From: Hemicentrotus pulcherrimus
Lineage: Eukaryota > Echinodermata > Echinoidea > Camarodonta > Strongylocentrotidae
DNA length: 64,000 bases
Assembly (NCBI GenBank): GCA_003118195.1
Contig: BEXV01001758.1
Coordinates: 3,991 to 67,990, forward strand
Reading direction: 5' to 3'
The notes beneath the pieces were generated by a model. That model searched no databases, was not told the DNA's origin, and saw nothing but the letters and a program-made list of their open reading frames with translations. Shown in pieces: positions 22,812 through 35,019 of this stretch. The number at the start of each line of letters is the position of its first letter. The stretch's first letter is position 1. The position numbers and the translations under genes are program-made.

Positions 22812-23677
22812 GTAAGTTCTCACAATTGATTTTCATACTTCTGTGACATATTTGTATTGACCATTTGCAGTCCATTGATATATTTCTGTTTTTGGAAAAT
22901 TAATAACTGCATTATTTTTCCTTTTTTCATTTTGATTATTTTTTAGTTCAGATATTACTTATATTAATATTCAATCTATAATCTTATTTTATGAAAAGAC
23001 AAAGGACCACTAAGATGTCCATTTGCAAAAGCGTTAATGTCCTTACCCATATTTTTCACACAGAAATCTTATATTTGTGCTGATATGAGAATATGTTTAA
23101 AGATATTAGGAATTTAAAAAGCATTGTTATTTGAGTAATAGTACAATGTGAATACAGTGGAGGGTGAGAGAAACCCTCCATTGGTCAGAATTTTGAACAG
23201 TACTGATAAAGCGTGCAGTAGTAGATACCTTAAAAAAAACAGTTAGTCAATTAGTATTGGACATTATGTGATTTACAAAAGTTTTGGAGCCTTGTAAAAG
23301 AACTGTAATTCTCTTGTTATTAGAGCACAACTTTTGTACAGTGACCAATAAAGACTAACCTAAGAATGTGAATGATGTAAGATGTTTCTTCTTTGGAGGA
23401 CATCAAGACACAGTCGCTTGAGTGACAGAGTTGCTAAAGAGGGAGAGGAGCACAGACGGGAGGGTAACATGCAAACTCGCAGAGTCACATATTTACACAC
23501 ACATCCACAATCACCTGGAGGAGAGGGTATGGGTAAAATCTTGACTTCTTAGTTCAACTCATGAACTATTTTTAGTGTATAAACAGCGTGCCATGGCCCT
23601 TTGGGGACCCCTGGCTATGTGTTTATGGAAAAGGTACCTCGAGCCGAATATCAGATTTTTAAATCATATTCTTGCAG
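22812..23677 (+). other. Intron 11
   Basis: No recognised element. The ORF beginning at 23575 is only the intronic extension of the next exon. Confidence 0.5.
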
Positions 23678-23836
23678 GTGTGCATACCTGTGATGATGGC
23701 TGGACACTGAATGGGGCTTCTTGTTTTTACTTTGATCGGACGGCACGCTATTACAAGGATGCTGATACAAACTGCCAAAGCTTAGGTGGTTTCCTGGCCA
23801 GCATTCACTCTCAAACAGAGCAAAACTTTCTTACAA
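23678..23836 (+). CDS. Exon 12: CTLD4, N-terminal part
   Basis: It encodes HTCDDGWTLNGASCFYF...YYKDADTNCQSLGGFLASIHSQTEQNFLT. Acceptor cttgcag, donor A|gtgaga, phase 1 at both ends. The first-half cysteines are normal. Confidence 0.93.
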
Positions 23837-24462
23837 GTGAGATTTTGTTTCAAGATCAACATTAATTTCTTATTTTTATTTTTGTATATGATTTATATGT
23901 GTTTTTACAAGTGTTCTAAATGTATTTAACAAATATTTCATCATTCACTTATTCTTGCTCTTTATTTATTTGCTGTATTATCTGTTCATGTATAGATCAG
24001 GCTATTTTGCTGACCGTTGTTTAATTCTAAATTCTAGGTATCACCAATAGCCCATGGAGGGATAGGTGAAGGGGGGGGGGGTGGCACACATATCTTTTAC
24101 ACATAAATATTGGGCAGCGAGATGCCCAGGTTTGTATTAAGGCAAGAGGTGCCCAAATTATGTAATGTCTGTGTTTTTCACTTAAAAGAATTGTCAACAA
24201 ATTTGTGTGCAAGTGAAGTGAGAGCGCAGTAAATTTGGAAACTTTGCCCCATCATCAAATTACATCTGTGTGCCTATGGGCACCACTGGTATCGTGTTAA
24301 ATAACTAGGCCATTGGACCAATATGCACAGTTTGCTGATTATTGTAGAGTCACAATTAAATGGTCCTTTTGTCCCATTTCCTAGTCTTAGCCTTTTCTTA
24401 CTTATATGGCATGCATGTACAGGTAGACTATAAATGGAAAAAATATTGCGTTTTGCTCTGTT

Positions 24463-24645
24463 GTATACAAATGATGCATGTGCATGAGTTCATTATACGA
24501 TTTATCCGCACTCAAGTTGAGGATGTGTGTATCTATTGCACAAAGCCGTTAGGCTGAATGCGTAGGCTGAAAGTGATAGATACACACAGCATCAACGAGG
24601 GTGGATAGATCGTATAATGAAAGAATGAAATCATGCATCATTTGT
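24463..24645. mobile_element. Foldback element
   Basis: The left arm (aaatgatgcatg...ttcattatacgatttatcc... gatgtgtgtatctat) pairs with the right arm (atagatacacacagcatc...ggatagatcgtataatgaa...catgcatcattt) around a loop of about 40 nt. The flank up to about 25035 carries a gaccaatcat...gtataataaa end shared with the 20670 element. Confidence 0.65.
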
Positions 24646-25577
24646 TTTAAAGAACAAAATTCCTAGATCCTTGTCATTTGATGTAAAAAGAATTCATTCA
24701 AGACTGTTGCGTGAAAATATGGCTGACAAATAAATCTCAAGTTTGATAAGGCTTAATTTAGTGCGCACACATATATCTATAGGTAGCAAGTGCACTATAC
24801 CTCTATACCCATTTACACATAGTGCTGCACAAGAATAGGCTCATGCTCACGCAGTATTACGTGCTCTAACCTCCACACGCACTACTGCGCTCTGAAAACG
24901 AGTTCAATAGTACTGGAAAACATTGCACTCCTTTTCATGAAAAAGAGTGCAATAGGCTCAGTAAAAGAATCACACGTGACAGCGAATGACCAATCATTTG
25001 AATAGGATCTGGGAGTGAGTTGTATAATAAAAACTAAGAGTCATGAATCTACTTTAAATGGCAATTCAGAAAATGTGAGTGAATAGGAACAAAATTTAGT
25101 ATGTGTTTTTCGGTGTAATTCTTTTCCCAGGCAGGGTGCAGACCGCTTTCATTTCTCTTGTTTATTCATCCTCATTGAACAATGAACAAGGTCTGGATTA
25201 CTGGTGAAAAAATATATGAAACAGTTTACTTGTATTAGTGTTGGTAGAGTGTAGTTCACATTTAATTTATTATTTACAATATTAGAGCTATTAATAAAGA
25301 TCAAAAACAAAATATGAATTAGTGAAGAGATTATAATTTCAATGATTTGCTTCTGTATACTAGTGCCAACACACCTTAATATTGTAATGTGCATTTATAC
25401 CTTAGAAGTACTCCTGTATTCCTGTGAAAGATATTTATAGCAAATTTGGTAAAACAGTACATGTATAAGAATAAATGTAAAACTTAAAGATTTACTCATG
25501 ACAGTACATTTCTATTTTAATAGTATCATTGTATTTAGAGGCATAGTTGGAGATAATATGTTTGTGTTCTCTTGCAG

Positions 25578-25666
25578 TGCGAGCTAGAATGGGAGGAGCT
25601 TATCTGTGGATAGGTCTCCATGACTACAACACTGAGAATGTATTTGCATGGGCAGATGGCTCAGAG
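25578..25666 (+). CDS. Exon 13: CTLD4, middle part
   Basis: It encodes RARMGGAYLWIGLHDYNTENVFAWADGSE, with the WIGLHD and FAWADG core motifs. Acceptor cttgcag (phase 1), donor GAG|gtgact (phase 0). Confidence 0.93.
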
Positions 25667-26334
25667 GTGACTGTTATCGACTAATACATTCACCCATAAC
25701 CTGAAACACATTGCTTTATCATTATAGGGCAAGTCAGCCCCTCCAAAAAAATAGCTAGTTGAAAATTTAATTCACATTAAAAAAAGTTCAATATTCTGTT
25801 AGTATTTTTACTTATGTAGTGGTTAGAAATATTAACATAATTTTTCTGGTGAAGTTTGTTAAGATGATTTTTCAATAAGCAATTGAAACTATAAAGGGCG
25901 ACGCATCAGAAATGTATATGAATCATACTATAATGAACGACCAAGGAAGGAGATCAATATTTTATCATAAATCTTACAATTTTGTTATAATATAGCACCC
26001 CTCAAATTCTACTAGGGGTGATGCCCATAGGAGCTGTATTACTACTCTTCCCTTTTCAATATTTATTGTCTGTGCCAGGTAGAAGTGCACAAACAATAAT
26101 TATTTGATAAAATTGTTTAAACTGTTATCTTTTGATTGATGAAGGAATGATATTGCCATTAATATTGTGGACAATGTAGTCAAAGAATGGTCACATTATA
26201 GAATGCAATTTTTTAAAGTGTGCAGTACATCAATTGTCTGTGAATTTATGTATACCCTTCTTGCAGGCACCCATCCTCCCTTTTCTTGACTTTGTCTATG
26301 AAAGAACTAAATGAATGGAAATTTTCTATTACAG
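25667..26334 (+). other. Intron 13
   Basis: AT-rich, with nothing recognised. Confidence 0.5.
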
Positions 26335-26491
26335 GTTGACTTCAAAAACTGGGCATCTGGTCAACCTGACAACTGGAAGTCAAAGGAAGATGCTGTTCAC
26401 CTGAGGAGCAATGAGCTTGATGCCGGCAAGTGGAATGATATTGATGGAGATGTTACAAAGCTTGCATCTATTTGCAAGAAGCCATACAGTA
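26335..26491 (+). CDS. Exon 14: CTLD4, C-terminal part
   Basis: It encodes VDFKNWASGQPDNWKSKEDAVHL...GKWNDIDGDVTKLASICKKPY. QPDN and WND are present. Both inner cysteines are gone: EDAV instead of EDCV, and WNDIDG instead of WNDxxC. The outer Cys4 (ICKK) is kept. Phase 0 in, phase 1 out (A|gtaagt). Confidence 0.93.
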
Positions 26492-27358
26492 GTAAGTTGC
26501 GTAAAAATCATTATATTTGTTCATGGGAGATAAAGGATATTTTCTAAAGAAAAATCTGATTCTTTTCAATAGTTTGTGTGTATGATGATGCCCCCCTCCC
26601 TGCTTTCTTGATAATTCTAGATATACTTTGCTCTTTATCCCATGTATTTCTATTTTTCAATAGATGTAATATTGTTAGTATATAAAGAAGGCCATTTCAT
26701 TGCATAAACTTTGCTATCCTCAATAGAATGATTAAGTGAGGAGTTACTGTCTAGCCAAGCAAACTCTTTTCCCACTTTAAATGAAATGTTCCCCATTGGG
26801 ATTCCAAATATATCTACTGTTTTGATATCCATCGAAGTGAATAGAACCTGCTATGGAAATGGAAAATTTTGAAACAATTTCTTCTGTGACAAATTGATAA
26901 TTTAGTGATTTAGTTGTAATAAAAGACATTTTTTGGGAATAGACATAGGTTGTCAACCTGTGGTGGAAATTTTGGAAAGTTTGAAATTTACGCTCAAAGG
27001 TGCATAAACAAATCTGAAATTATCTGAGATTTGTTTAACCCCTTTTTACTTTCTTCAGCACTGCATTACATCTAAAATAAATGATCCATCAACATGTCTT
27101 CCCTTTTTTGGACTGTAACATGGGTGCAGCTCCATGGACAATGTTATGGTGTGTTTCATGATTAACATACTGTCTAACCAGAAAGAAAGGAATATTGGGG
27201 AATGAAAATGCTTCATTTATTTGTGAACCAAAGTGTGAATCCTTTCAAAAGGAAGGAAAGCCAGAATAGAGGGCTAATTAAGACATACTTACGGCAAAGA
27301 CAAGTTTTCTCATTGTGAAATTACACATTCAAGAGCTGTCTTTTCTGTCTCATTCTAG
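26492..27358 (+). other. Intron 14
   Basis: No recognised element. Confidence 0.5.
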
Positions 27359-27400
27359 AGGATGGTACTTTTACAGTGGACACTCCCGTTATACCAACAC
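27359..27400 (+). CDS. Exon 15: short linker
   Basis: This 42-nt exon encodes KDGTFTVDTPVIPT, a Thr/Pro-rich stalk between CTLD4 and CTLD5. Acceptor cattctag, donor C|gtaagt, phase 1 at both ends, so it can be skipped without a frameshift. Confidence 0.75.
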
Positions 27401-27689
27401 GTAAGTTTTAAACTTATTTTTGCTGTTAGATAATGATAATGTTAGTTACAGACAATACATGCAATAGTTATCCTATATGTATGTTTGGTCAAATAATATG
27501 ATTACCCAGGGTATTACTTGAATGTTCTTCTCAAATGCCTTATCTAAGTTTTTTTTTCCATTTCGAAATTACTTGTCTTTCCTTGTAAATTCACAAACAT
27601 TGACATCCTCAAAGTTTAAGCGTATGTTTTTTATCACATAGATTACCATTACATCTTCAATATTATAGTATTCATGACTGCATTGAGCA

Positions 27690-27809
27690 ACATGGTTGTT
27701 TTTATAAGCTCAAGGGAAGGTTACAATCGATCGAGAGCTATTGCCCAAGACTTGCCGAGGGCAGTAGCTCAATTGTAATTTTCCCGAGAGCGTATAAAAA
27801 CAACTATGT
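27690..27809. mobile_element. Hairpin element end
   Basis: The arms acatggttgtttttata and tataaaaacaactatgt flank inner complementary blocks (gagctattgccc / gggcagtagctc). Together with the gtatataataa-type end near 28560 this may mark one 0.9-kb element of the 20670 family. The - strand ORF 28178-28501 lies inside it and has no recognised domain. Confidence 0.5.
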
Positions 27810-28894
27810 TTCGAAAGTTAGCAGTCATTAATACTTTTATATACCGAAAAATGTCATAGAATACATGTGCGACTTACCAATCATGGTAATCAAGATTGTT
27901 ATCGACAGTAGACAATGTAAGGGCACAAGGTACATACACATACGTGTGTGGGACAATGAACGGGCTGGATTTTTTGTGTTACTGAAATGTGCTTAGAATT
28001 CAATTAATTCATCTATTAAATGACTATAACAGACAAGGAACAAGTCAAAGGTAAGGACAAGAATCAGTGCTTATCAATATAACAGCAATTTTGCATAAAA
28101 TACCATCTAAATTGTCAGAAATTAGCGACAAACATACCAAATTCAGCGCTGCAATGGCGCACAAAATGGCGTAGAATTCAACTTTTCATCCACCAAATGA
28201 ATTCAAACACTTGCATTATACAATCTTCAATACCTGTATCACCATTATTGCAAGCAATAAAATCACAATCTTCATCTAGACCTAGAGGATCTATGGCTAA
28301 TAATAAAACATAGGGCCTACCCTTCTGGTGTTCTTGCTGTCTAGCGACCAATTGTTCGCACACACACAATGTATGGTATCCACGATCGCTCAAACCAGTT
28401 TTTAAGCAAGACTGAACTTTTCCTGGTAACTTGAATTTTACCCTCGAACCATTACATAGGTGTGGCATTTTTCGTTTATTTACGGGAATAGCTAAATCCA
28501 TGACTGCAATTTCGACCGATCAGATGGCTGGATTTCTTAAGTGAGGTATATAATAATTTACAATCAACACTTGTGTATATCGATCATGTTCATTTCCTTT
28601 TTCATTTGTGAATATATATTATATGCCTTTTCTATTGTCATTTTCCTTGTGTATTTGTATGTCTCTTTCTTGCACTATACAAAATGATATTGTACGAGTA
28701 TAGAAATGCACCTCTTGATGTACACAATTACCCTGTATTTGCTATAGATCCAAAACCCTAGATGCCACGTTGTTTGACACTGTGTGACAAAAGACTACTG
28801 TGGTAGTCCATGGTTTGTTCTAGTAGTCGACCAAAGCCATAAAAGAGTTAATTGAAACAATTCCCTTTCTTACTCCTATACTCACCTATCACAG

Positions 28895-29068
28895 CTTTGT
28901 TTGACCCTCGGTGTGGCAATGGATGGGACTTTGATGTGACCATGCAGAATTGCTATTTGTTTAGGTATAGTGATTACATGAGCTGGGCTGATGCCAGAGA
29001 ATACTGCCAAGTGCAAGGTGGAGACTTAGCTAGTATAACAAGTAAAGCTGAACAAACATTCATGAATG
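28895..29068 (+). CDS. Exon 16: CTLD5, N-terminal part
   Basis: It encodes RCGNGWDFDVTMQNCYLFRYS..SWADAREYCQVQGGDLASITSKAEQTFMN, a typical CTLD first half. Acceptor ctatcacag, donor G|gtgagt, phase 1 at both ends. Confidence 0.94.
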
Positions 29069-29172
29069 GTGAGTACATTATATGACTTTGTTTAACATCT
29101 TACACACTTATATTACGAACACAGCATATGAGCATAAAAGAGCACTAGAAGTAATAATTCTTACATAAACAG

Positions 29173-29545
29173 ATGAAATGGGAAAATGATGACAATAATA
29201 ATAACAACAGTAATAGAAATGATAATGAAAGTAATAATAATAGTAATGATAAGAAGAAGAAAATTGATAATATTAAGAATGATAATAACGATAATAAAAT
29301 TAATATTAATAATAATTATAATAATCAAAATGACAATGATAATAATAATAATTATAATAATCAAAATGACAATGATAATAATTATAAAAATAATTATTTG
29401 AAAACATAAAAATGAAAATATTAATTACAATAACAATGATAATGATAATAAAAAGGATATTGAAAATATTAGAAATAATAATAATGTTGATGATAATGAT
29501 GACGATGTTGATGATAATGATGACAACATGTATAAAAATGCACAT
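29173..29545 (+). repeat. Degenerate (AAT/GAT)n microsatellite
   Basis: Trinucleotide runs (aataat, gataat) cover about 370 nt of the intron. They create spurious Asn- or Ile-rich frames on both strands. Confidence 0.9.
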
Positions 29546-29743
29546 GTCGATCTTTAGAGATGCTCAAGATGCCTTCAAAAATAATGCATCAATTCAATAG
29601 GTAATAATTCAAAGAAATGATACCTAGGTTATGCAAGTAAGACGAAGATGAATATTGTTTAAAATATATAAAGATAATCAAGGTGTATGAACCTTATGAG
29701 CATTGTAATAACTTTATTGATTACTTTCTTTTCTTTGGCCAAG

Positions 29744-29857
29744 GTCGGCTCTCTACTATTGAGAATGATATGTGGATTGGAGGAACAGATTTCACCAATG
29801 AGGGAGGCTGGGAGTGGACTGATGGATCAGGGTTTTCTTATCTCAATTGGGCTCCAA
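29744..29857 (+). CDS. Exon 17: CTLD5, middle part
   Basis: It encodes GRLSTIENDMWIGGTDFTNEGGWEWTDGSGFSYLNWAP, with MWIGG and WEWTDG. Acceptor ggccaag, donor A|gtaagt, phase 1 at both ends. Confidence 0.92.
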
Positions 29858-30311
29858 GTAAGTCACGTTCTATATCCCAGATGACATATCTCAACAACTG
29901 CAGAATACCCTATGAACGTGCAAGCTTAATTACCATAACTGAACAAATCAAACAAACAAAAAATCAAATGATTACACATTAAAGAGATTCCCAGGTATTT
30001 TAAAAAGATGCTTGCTATTTTTGTTCAAGGTTGAAGAAACAGTTACAGGTACCTGCTGTTAATAGCACTGGCTTACGGATTGTAAAATGTTCCCATGCAG
30101 AAGTTTAACTTTAATTAATGTATGACATCAAACTTCAAGTATCATCATAGCATCCTATGGTATGTCATATTCAACTCAATAAATTCAAAATATCTTTTAA
30201 GTTTTGCATGATAACACATACTGGTATCAGGAAGAGTTTACTTGACAGACCTGGGTCCTGTGTTATAAAGAGTTGCACTTAACATATAACTCTTTGATAT
30301 TTTTTGTTCAG

Positions 30312-30425
30312 ATGAACCAAATAATGTAGGTGACAGTGAACATTGCATGGAAATCTTCACTGATACAGACACGTGGAATGATAACAGATGTGAGATCGAA
30401 AGGGGATTCATCTGCAAGAAAAATG
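30312..30425 (+). CDS. Exon 18: CTLD5, C-terminal part with EPN/WND
   Basis: It encodes NEPNNVGDSEHCMEIF..TDTWNDNRCEIERGFICKKN. EPN, the following Glu and WND make a complete mannose-type calcium site. Acceptor ttgttcag, donor G|gtgaga, phase 1 at both ends. Confidence 0.95.
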
Positions 30426-30529
30426 GTGAGATATTGATACGCTGTAAATATTAGGAAAGATCTGTGACTTACAAATTGATGACTTTGATTCATTGTGTAC
30501 ATTATAAGTTTGTTTTAGAATAACTTAAA

Positions 30530-30745
30530 TATTTTGATATTAATATCCTTATATTTCTTCTTCTTGTTATTGATATAATTGTTATTATAAGTAGTAGTAT
30601 TTATATTGCTATTATTATTGTTATTAATATTGTTATTAATATTATACTATTATCATCATTATTGTTTTGTCAATGTTGTGTTGTTATTGTTAATGTTCTT
30701 GTTTATTACTACTTCTATGATTACTATTAATTTTATTTCATGTTT
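30530..30745 (+). repeat. Degenerate (ATT/GTT)n microsatellite
   Basis: T-rich trinucleotide runs fill most of the short intron before the PAN exon. They give a spurious Leu-rich open frame that runs into the exon. Confidence 0.85.
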
Positions 30746-30756
30746 GAACTCCACAG

Positions 30757-30984
30757 GATATCTTACAACCCACTTTCATGTCACGCCACATGCGTACATG
30801 AACGGTCCTGGTCAATTGGTCCTATCTGGCGTCTACCCTGATGAGTGTGCTTCACGGTGCGTCAAGATGACCGATTTCATTTGCAAGTCTTTCAACTACA
30901 ACCGAGTCTCTCATGAATGTTCATTCAATGATGGGTCAACCACGACCCCTATGTCTGATGGCAACATGGACTACTATGAAAGAT
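30757..30984 (+). CDS. Exon 19: PAN/apple domain
   Basis: It encodes GYLTTHFHVTPHAYMNG...GVYPDECASRCVKM, then ..FICKSFNYNRVSHECSFND, ending MDYYERC. The pattern (ECasrC, CksFnYn, C.f.d, yYerC) is that of PAN/apple domains, which bind protein or sugar. One 228-nt exon holds the whole domain, phase 1 on both sides, so it is a clean shuffled module. It sits between CTLD5 and CTLD6. Confidence 0.88.
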
Positions 30985-31009
30985 GTGAGTTATTCGCCGT
31001 GAGTGAGAT

Positions 31010-31240
31010 AAGGATGGGTAGACTGGTATGGTCATGTGGTTAATTGGCTCCAAAGAGCAATGAACTTCCAGGTTGCAGGCCCCTAACCCTGGTAGACCTC
31101 CCAAAACTTGGATGGAGACACTAGGAGAAGATTTGAGAGCATCTGGCCTCACCAAGGTGGTAGCCAAAGACCATAAGGCTCGGATAAGGACCATAAGGGA
31201 AATAAAACGTCAAATCCCACAGCATGCAAAAAACGAACGC
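31010..31240 (+). mobile_element. LINE 3' end fragment
   Basis: Read in shifting frames it gives blocks such as KTWMETLGEDLRASGLTKVVAKD and IRTIREIKRQIPQHAKNER, typical of the C-terminal end of LINE ORF2. It is short and frameshifted. It follows the PAN exon donor within about 30 nt. Confidence 0.6.
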
Positions 31241-32046
31241 TAAACAATAATGAAAAGATGGGACGAGGAAAATTTGAACAATGGCAATTTAAGTCTACAT
31301 ACCCCAGGGATTCTAAGCCGTAGTTATATATAGGGAGGATTAAATGTGGGCAAGTCCAAGATATTTGGTCATTTTTTTGTATTCTAAACATTAATTTTCA
31401 ACAGGACTACCTGATATTTGGCAGGATCGAAGCTGTAGGGGGTGGGGGGGGGGGGCTTGCAAATCAATACAATTTATTGTCGGGTGGACTAAAAAATTTA
31501 ATGTGGTCAGTGACATATGGGACCATAATGATAGCTTTGAATTGCCAATGTATGAGAAATAACTTTGCAGAATATTTATTTTGGGTTGCAAAGGGAGCCT
31601 TTGATATACCTTTCAGTATGCAGGTGTTTTGCTGTGAGGATCAAAGGCAATAGTTGTTTAAAAGACCCTTAGTTTGTGTTCTCGATCTGTCCTGCTCTCT
31701 CTATCTCTGATGCGTACATGTGATCAGATCGATTCATTGCAATCATCATTTAGGATCCTCATTGTAGGTCCTCACTAATGTGAGAGCCATGTCTTAACCT
31801 CTGCCAGGTCCCTCTCAGAACATATATCATGCAGCAGATGATCCATGATCTCTTATAATCCATATTTCTTACTAAGATTTTTACTGAAAAATATATTATT
31901 CAATGTTCTAATCCCACCTCTGCCAGATATGTACCATACACAAGGAATACACCTGCATTGAAGATGTAAAAACTTTCTTTTCCCCCATTTAAAATTGTAT
32001 TATAAATGTTCTATTACCCTCCCCCCTCCGCACCAAAAATACCCAG

Positions 32047-32262
32047 TGATGGAAGAGAGGGATCCCGAGGTTACAACCCTCGGCCCTGGTTACCGATGCC
32101 CAGAGAACTGGTCAGGATATGGGAATAATTGTTACTACATGTACACTATAACGAAACTGAGCTACTCCGATGTTCAGCAGAAGTGTAAGGACTTAGACGG
32201 CGACTTGGCATCAATTCATGACCTCAATGAGAACAGTTTCATCCAAGCTCTGGCACGTGAAA
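32047..32262 (+). CDS. Exon 20: CTLD6, N-terminal part
   Basis: A short acidic linker (MEERDPEVTTLGPG) leads into YRCPENWSGYGNNCYYMYT..SYSDVQQKCKDLDGDLASIHDLNENSFIQALARE. Acceptor tacccag, donor A|gtaagt, phase 1 at both ends. Confidence 0.93.
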
Positions 32263-32882
32263 GTAAGTGTTTCCTGACTGACAATGGAGATGATGAGATC
32301 AATATGTGTAGCAGGGCAGGATAAATCTGATTGATAGTTTCTAATCTTTATTTGTGAGGTCAAAGCTTGTGTCACAGGGGTTGATTGATGTAAAAATTGT
32401 ATACCTGTTGAGGATATTTGATTCAGTTTTAAAGTTCTATTAGTAATTCTAAGTTGGTACTTGTCATGGAGGAGTAAACTGATTGGTTTATTAAGAGGTT
32501 AAAAGTTCACAGGTCAAGTTTCACCCAAACTAAGCATACAGACCATATGTTGGAGCCAACAATTTTAAAGTGACTTGAAATGTTTTTCGATGGCATCATG
32601 GTTATTAGGAATCTGCCTGTGTGATATAAGAAATGCCATATTGGCGAAATGCATTCAATTAAATCCAATTTAATTTGATTTTTCCATTAAAAACATAATT
32701 ACCTAATGAACACATTAAAACAAAAATGCACTGGAAGGACTAAGCAAGCAAAGCTTATTAGGAGAAGTCCTGTACAAATAAATATATGTAAATGTAAATG
32801 TTTTCTCTAGTTTTATCTGATTTTGGGGGCCAATGTCGTTTATTTTCAATTTCTTTTTCCCATCCCATTATCTTCTGATCAG

Positions 32883-33043
32883 ACGGGATGGACAGTGAAT
32901 TCTGGATCGGACTAAATGACGTCAATTCCCCTATGAGTTTTCAGTGGGAAGATGACACTCCTGTAGACTTCACGCTATGGAACAGGAATGAACCAAACAA
33001 TTGGGCAGGAACTGCTGAGGACTGCGTTGAAATGTATATGTCT
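32883..33043 (+). CDS. Exon 21: CTLD6, middle part with EPN
   Basis: It encodes NGMDSEFWIGLNDVNSPMSFQWEDDTPVDFTLWNRNEPNNWAGTAEDCVEMYMS. EPNNW and EDCVE are canonical. Phase 1 in (gatcag), phase 0 out (TCT|gtgagt). Confidence 0.95.
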
Positions 33044-34001
33044 GTGAGTTGAAGCATACATCAGTATGTATTATTTTGTGTCTGCTACATTTTCTTTTGC
33101 GGGTCCCTCATTTACCGCTTTATTTCTTCTTCCTCTGCCAACAACTCATTTGCCCTTAAGGTTTAATACATGTATGTCAAATTAATTTTCTGTTGTTATT
33201 GCCCAGGAATATGGAATAGTTGCAATTTGTATAATTTGATGATCAGTTTAAATTTTGGTTTAGTTAATTATAAAGTGAGTAGCAGTGCAGTGCATTATTC
33301 TAATGAGGATTGTTTAATTCATTTTGTAATGAAGGCAGCTCATAGCATTCAATCCATGCAGTAATAGATCTGACAGTGCTATTCATAGTATTAATTTAAA
33401 GGTAACCCAAGGGAATTGAAAGCAAAAGGTTATTGGAAAAATGACTGTCTAAATCATATACATAATAAGATAACTCATGAAAAACAAAGTTTAAGTGGCA
33501 TAATCTTGTAAATGTACATTATTATGCCATTTTTTAGCACAGAGGATAACCCTCTCTAAAACATCAATATAAGAGCAAAATCTCTGTTGTTATTCATTAA
33601 CTTTCTCAAATGTTTTTTTAAACATATATGGTATTTCAATATATTTTTTGCAAAAACAATTTTCAAAAATATTAAGCCTTACCTAAAATGTCTGCTATAA
33701 ACTATGAATCACTAATCAAGGAAAATTTTTTGAGTTGAATCCATGTGTATTGAATAATATGTTGACATTGGTTCAAACAAAGATTCCTTCAAATCATCAT
33801 TCCTACAGTATGGGACTCTGTACATCCAACTGTAATTAACATTCAAGATCCCAATGTTTCCTAGGCTCATGTACGACAACATTTTCAATAGTATTGTGTT
33901 CTGATTTCATGTGTACACCAAGTCTGACCAAGACTGCTGTGCCTCATCAGTTTCAGATCTAGATTTAGATTCATATTTAATGTCTGTGGTCTCACATACA
34001 G
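33044..34001 (+). other. Intron 21
   Basis: AT-rich, with no recognised element. The ORF at 33170-33364 has no supporting feature. Confidence 0.5.
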
Positions 34002-34112
34002 GGTTATTGGAATGACAACCTTTGTTCAACTAAGCGGCATGGAGCATGCAAGAGACCAAAGGAAAATCTTGGTCCTACTCTTACACCTGTTGTTCCATCA
34101 GGATGCAGTTTG
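34002..34112 (+). CDS. Exon 22: CTLD6 C-terminal part and start of CTLD7
   Basis: GYWNDNLCSTKRHGACKRPKE closes CTLD6 with WND and Cys4. A Pro/Thr linker (NLGPTLTPVVPS) leads to GCSL, the first Cys of CTLD7. Phase 0 at both ends: here, unusually, the module boundary is not an intron. Confidence 0.92.
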
Positions 34113-35018
34113 GTGAGTACTACTTGTATTAACCTTAAACAGGCCTGATTCTGGTTCTCTCCTAGCTGGAGAGAGACAGATTATGCAGCCTCACTCTCTC
34201 TCCTTCCTTCCTGGATCAATCTTGACCGACCATGGGCTGATGATCATTTTTCATCTTTGGCTTATAGATAGTGCACCTTTAAATGATTAATTAGTCACAT
34301 ATTCATCTATTGATAATTCTTCATTATGTACAATAACTATTGAGAAATTGCCATTTTGCCATTGGCATATTGTGGCAGTTTTTGACGGGTACTGTACCCA
34401 TGTAAATGTCATAGATTTGGTACAAAACATAAGTAGAATCTGGGTGATTCAGTAATTAGAGCTCATGAACAAAATAATTATCTTCAAACATATTATGGTG
34501 GTGTCCAGAGGTGCAAACTCCACCTCCACCCCTGTCCCTGCCCCTTACAAAGGGATAACTTTTTGTTTAAACAACACTATAAGCATTTGCACTATTAATT
34601 GAAAATTAATTCACATTGTGTTATTATCCTGACCATTTGATTCACTTACTATTCAGCATATGAATGGCAGATTCTGCAAAACATGAGACATATATTAAGA
34701 GAGGGAATACCCTAGTGTTCACATTGAACTACTAGTAATTTATTAAAAAAAAGATCTATGAAGAAGAGGAATTGCAAAAATGCCTGCATATAATTTCATA
34801 TCTAGGGTTTGCTTAAAGACAATGTAGAGATGAATTATGAATTATCGTGGTAGAAACAACATTTCTGACAATATTTCAAATATATTTTGAAGGTCTTCTT
34901 TAAGTTATATTGTAAACTTCAATGAATGGTAATCTACATGTATCAAAATCAGAGCTTTCTTTAATTTTGTCATGCAATATTTTTTCATGAAGATTGACTA
35001 AACTGAAATAATATTTGC
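34113..35018 (+). other. Intron 22, 5' part
   Basis: AT-rich, with nothing recognised before the TIR element at 35020. Confidence 0.5.
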
Positions 35019-35019
35019 A

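Noticed and set aside
28178..28501. 107-residue open frame on the - strand
   Set aside because: Lies in repeat-derived intron DNA; no domain recognised and no splice context supports a gene.
29161..29600. Several Asn-rich and Ile-rich open frames on both strands
   Set aside because: Trinucleotide microsatellite; no conserved content.
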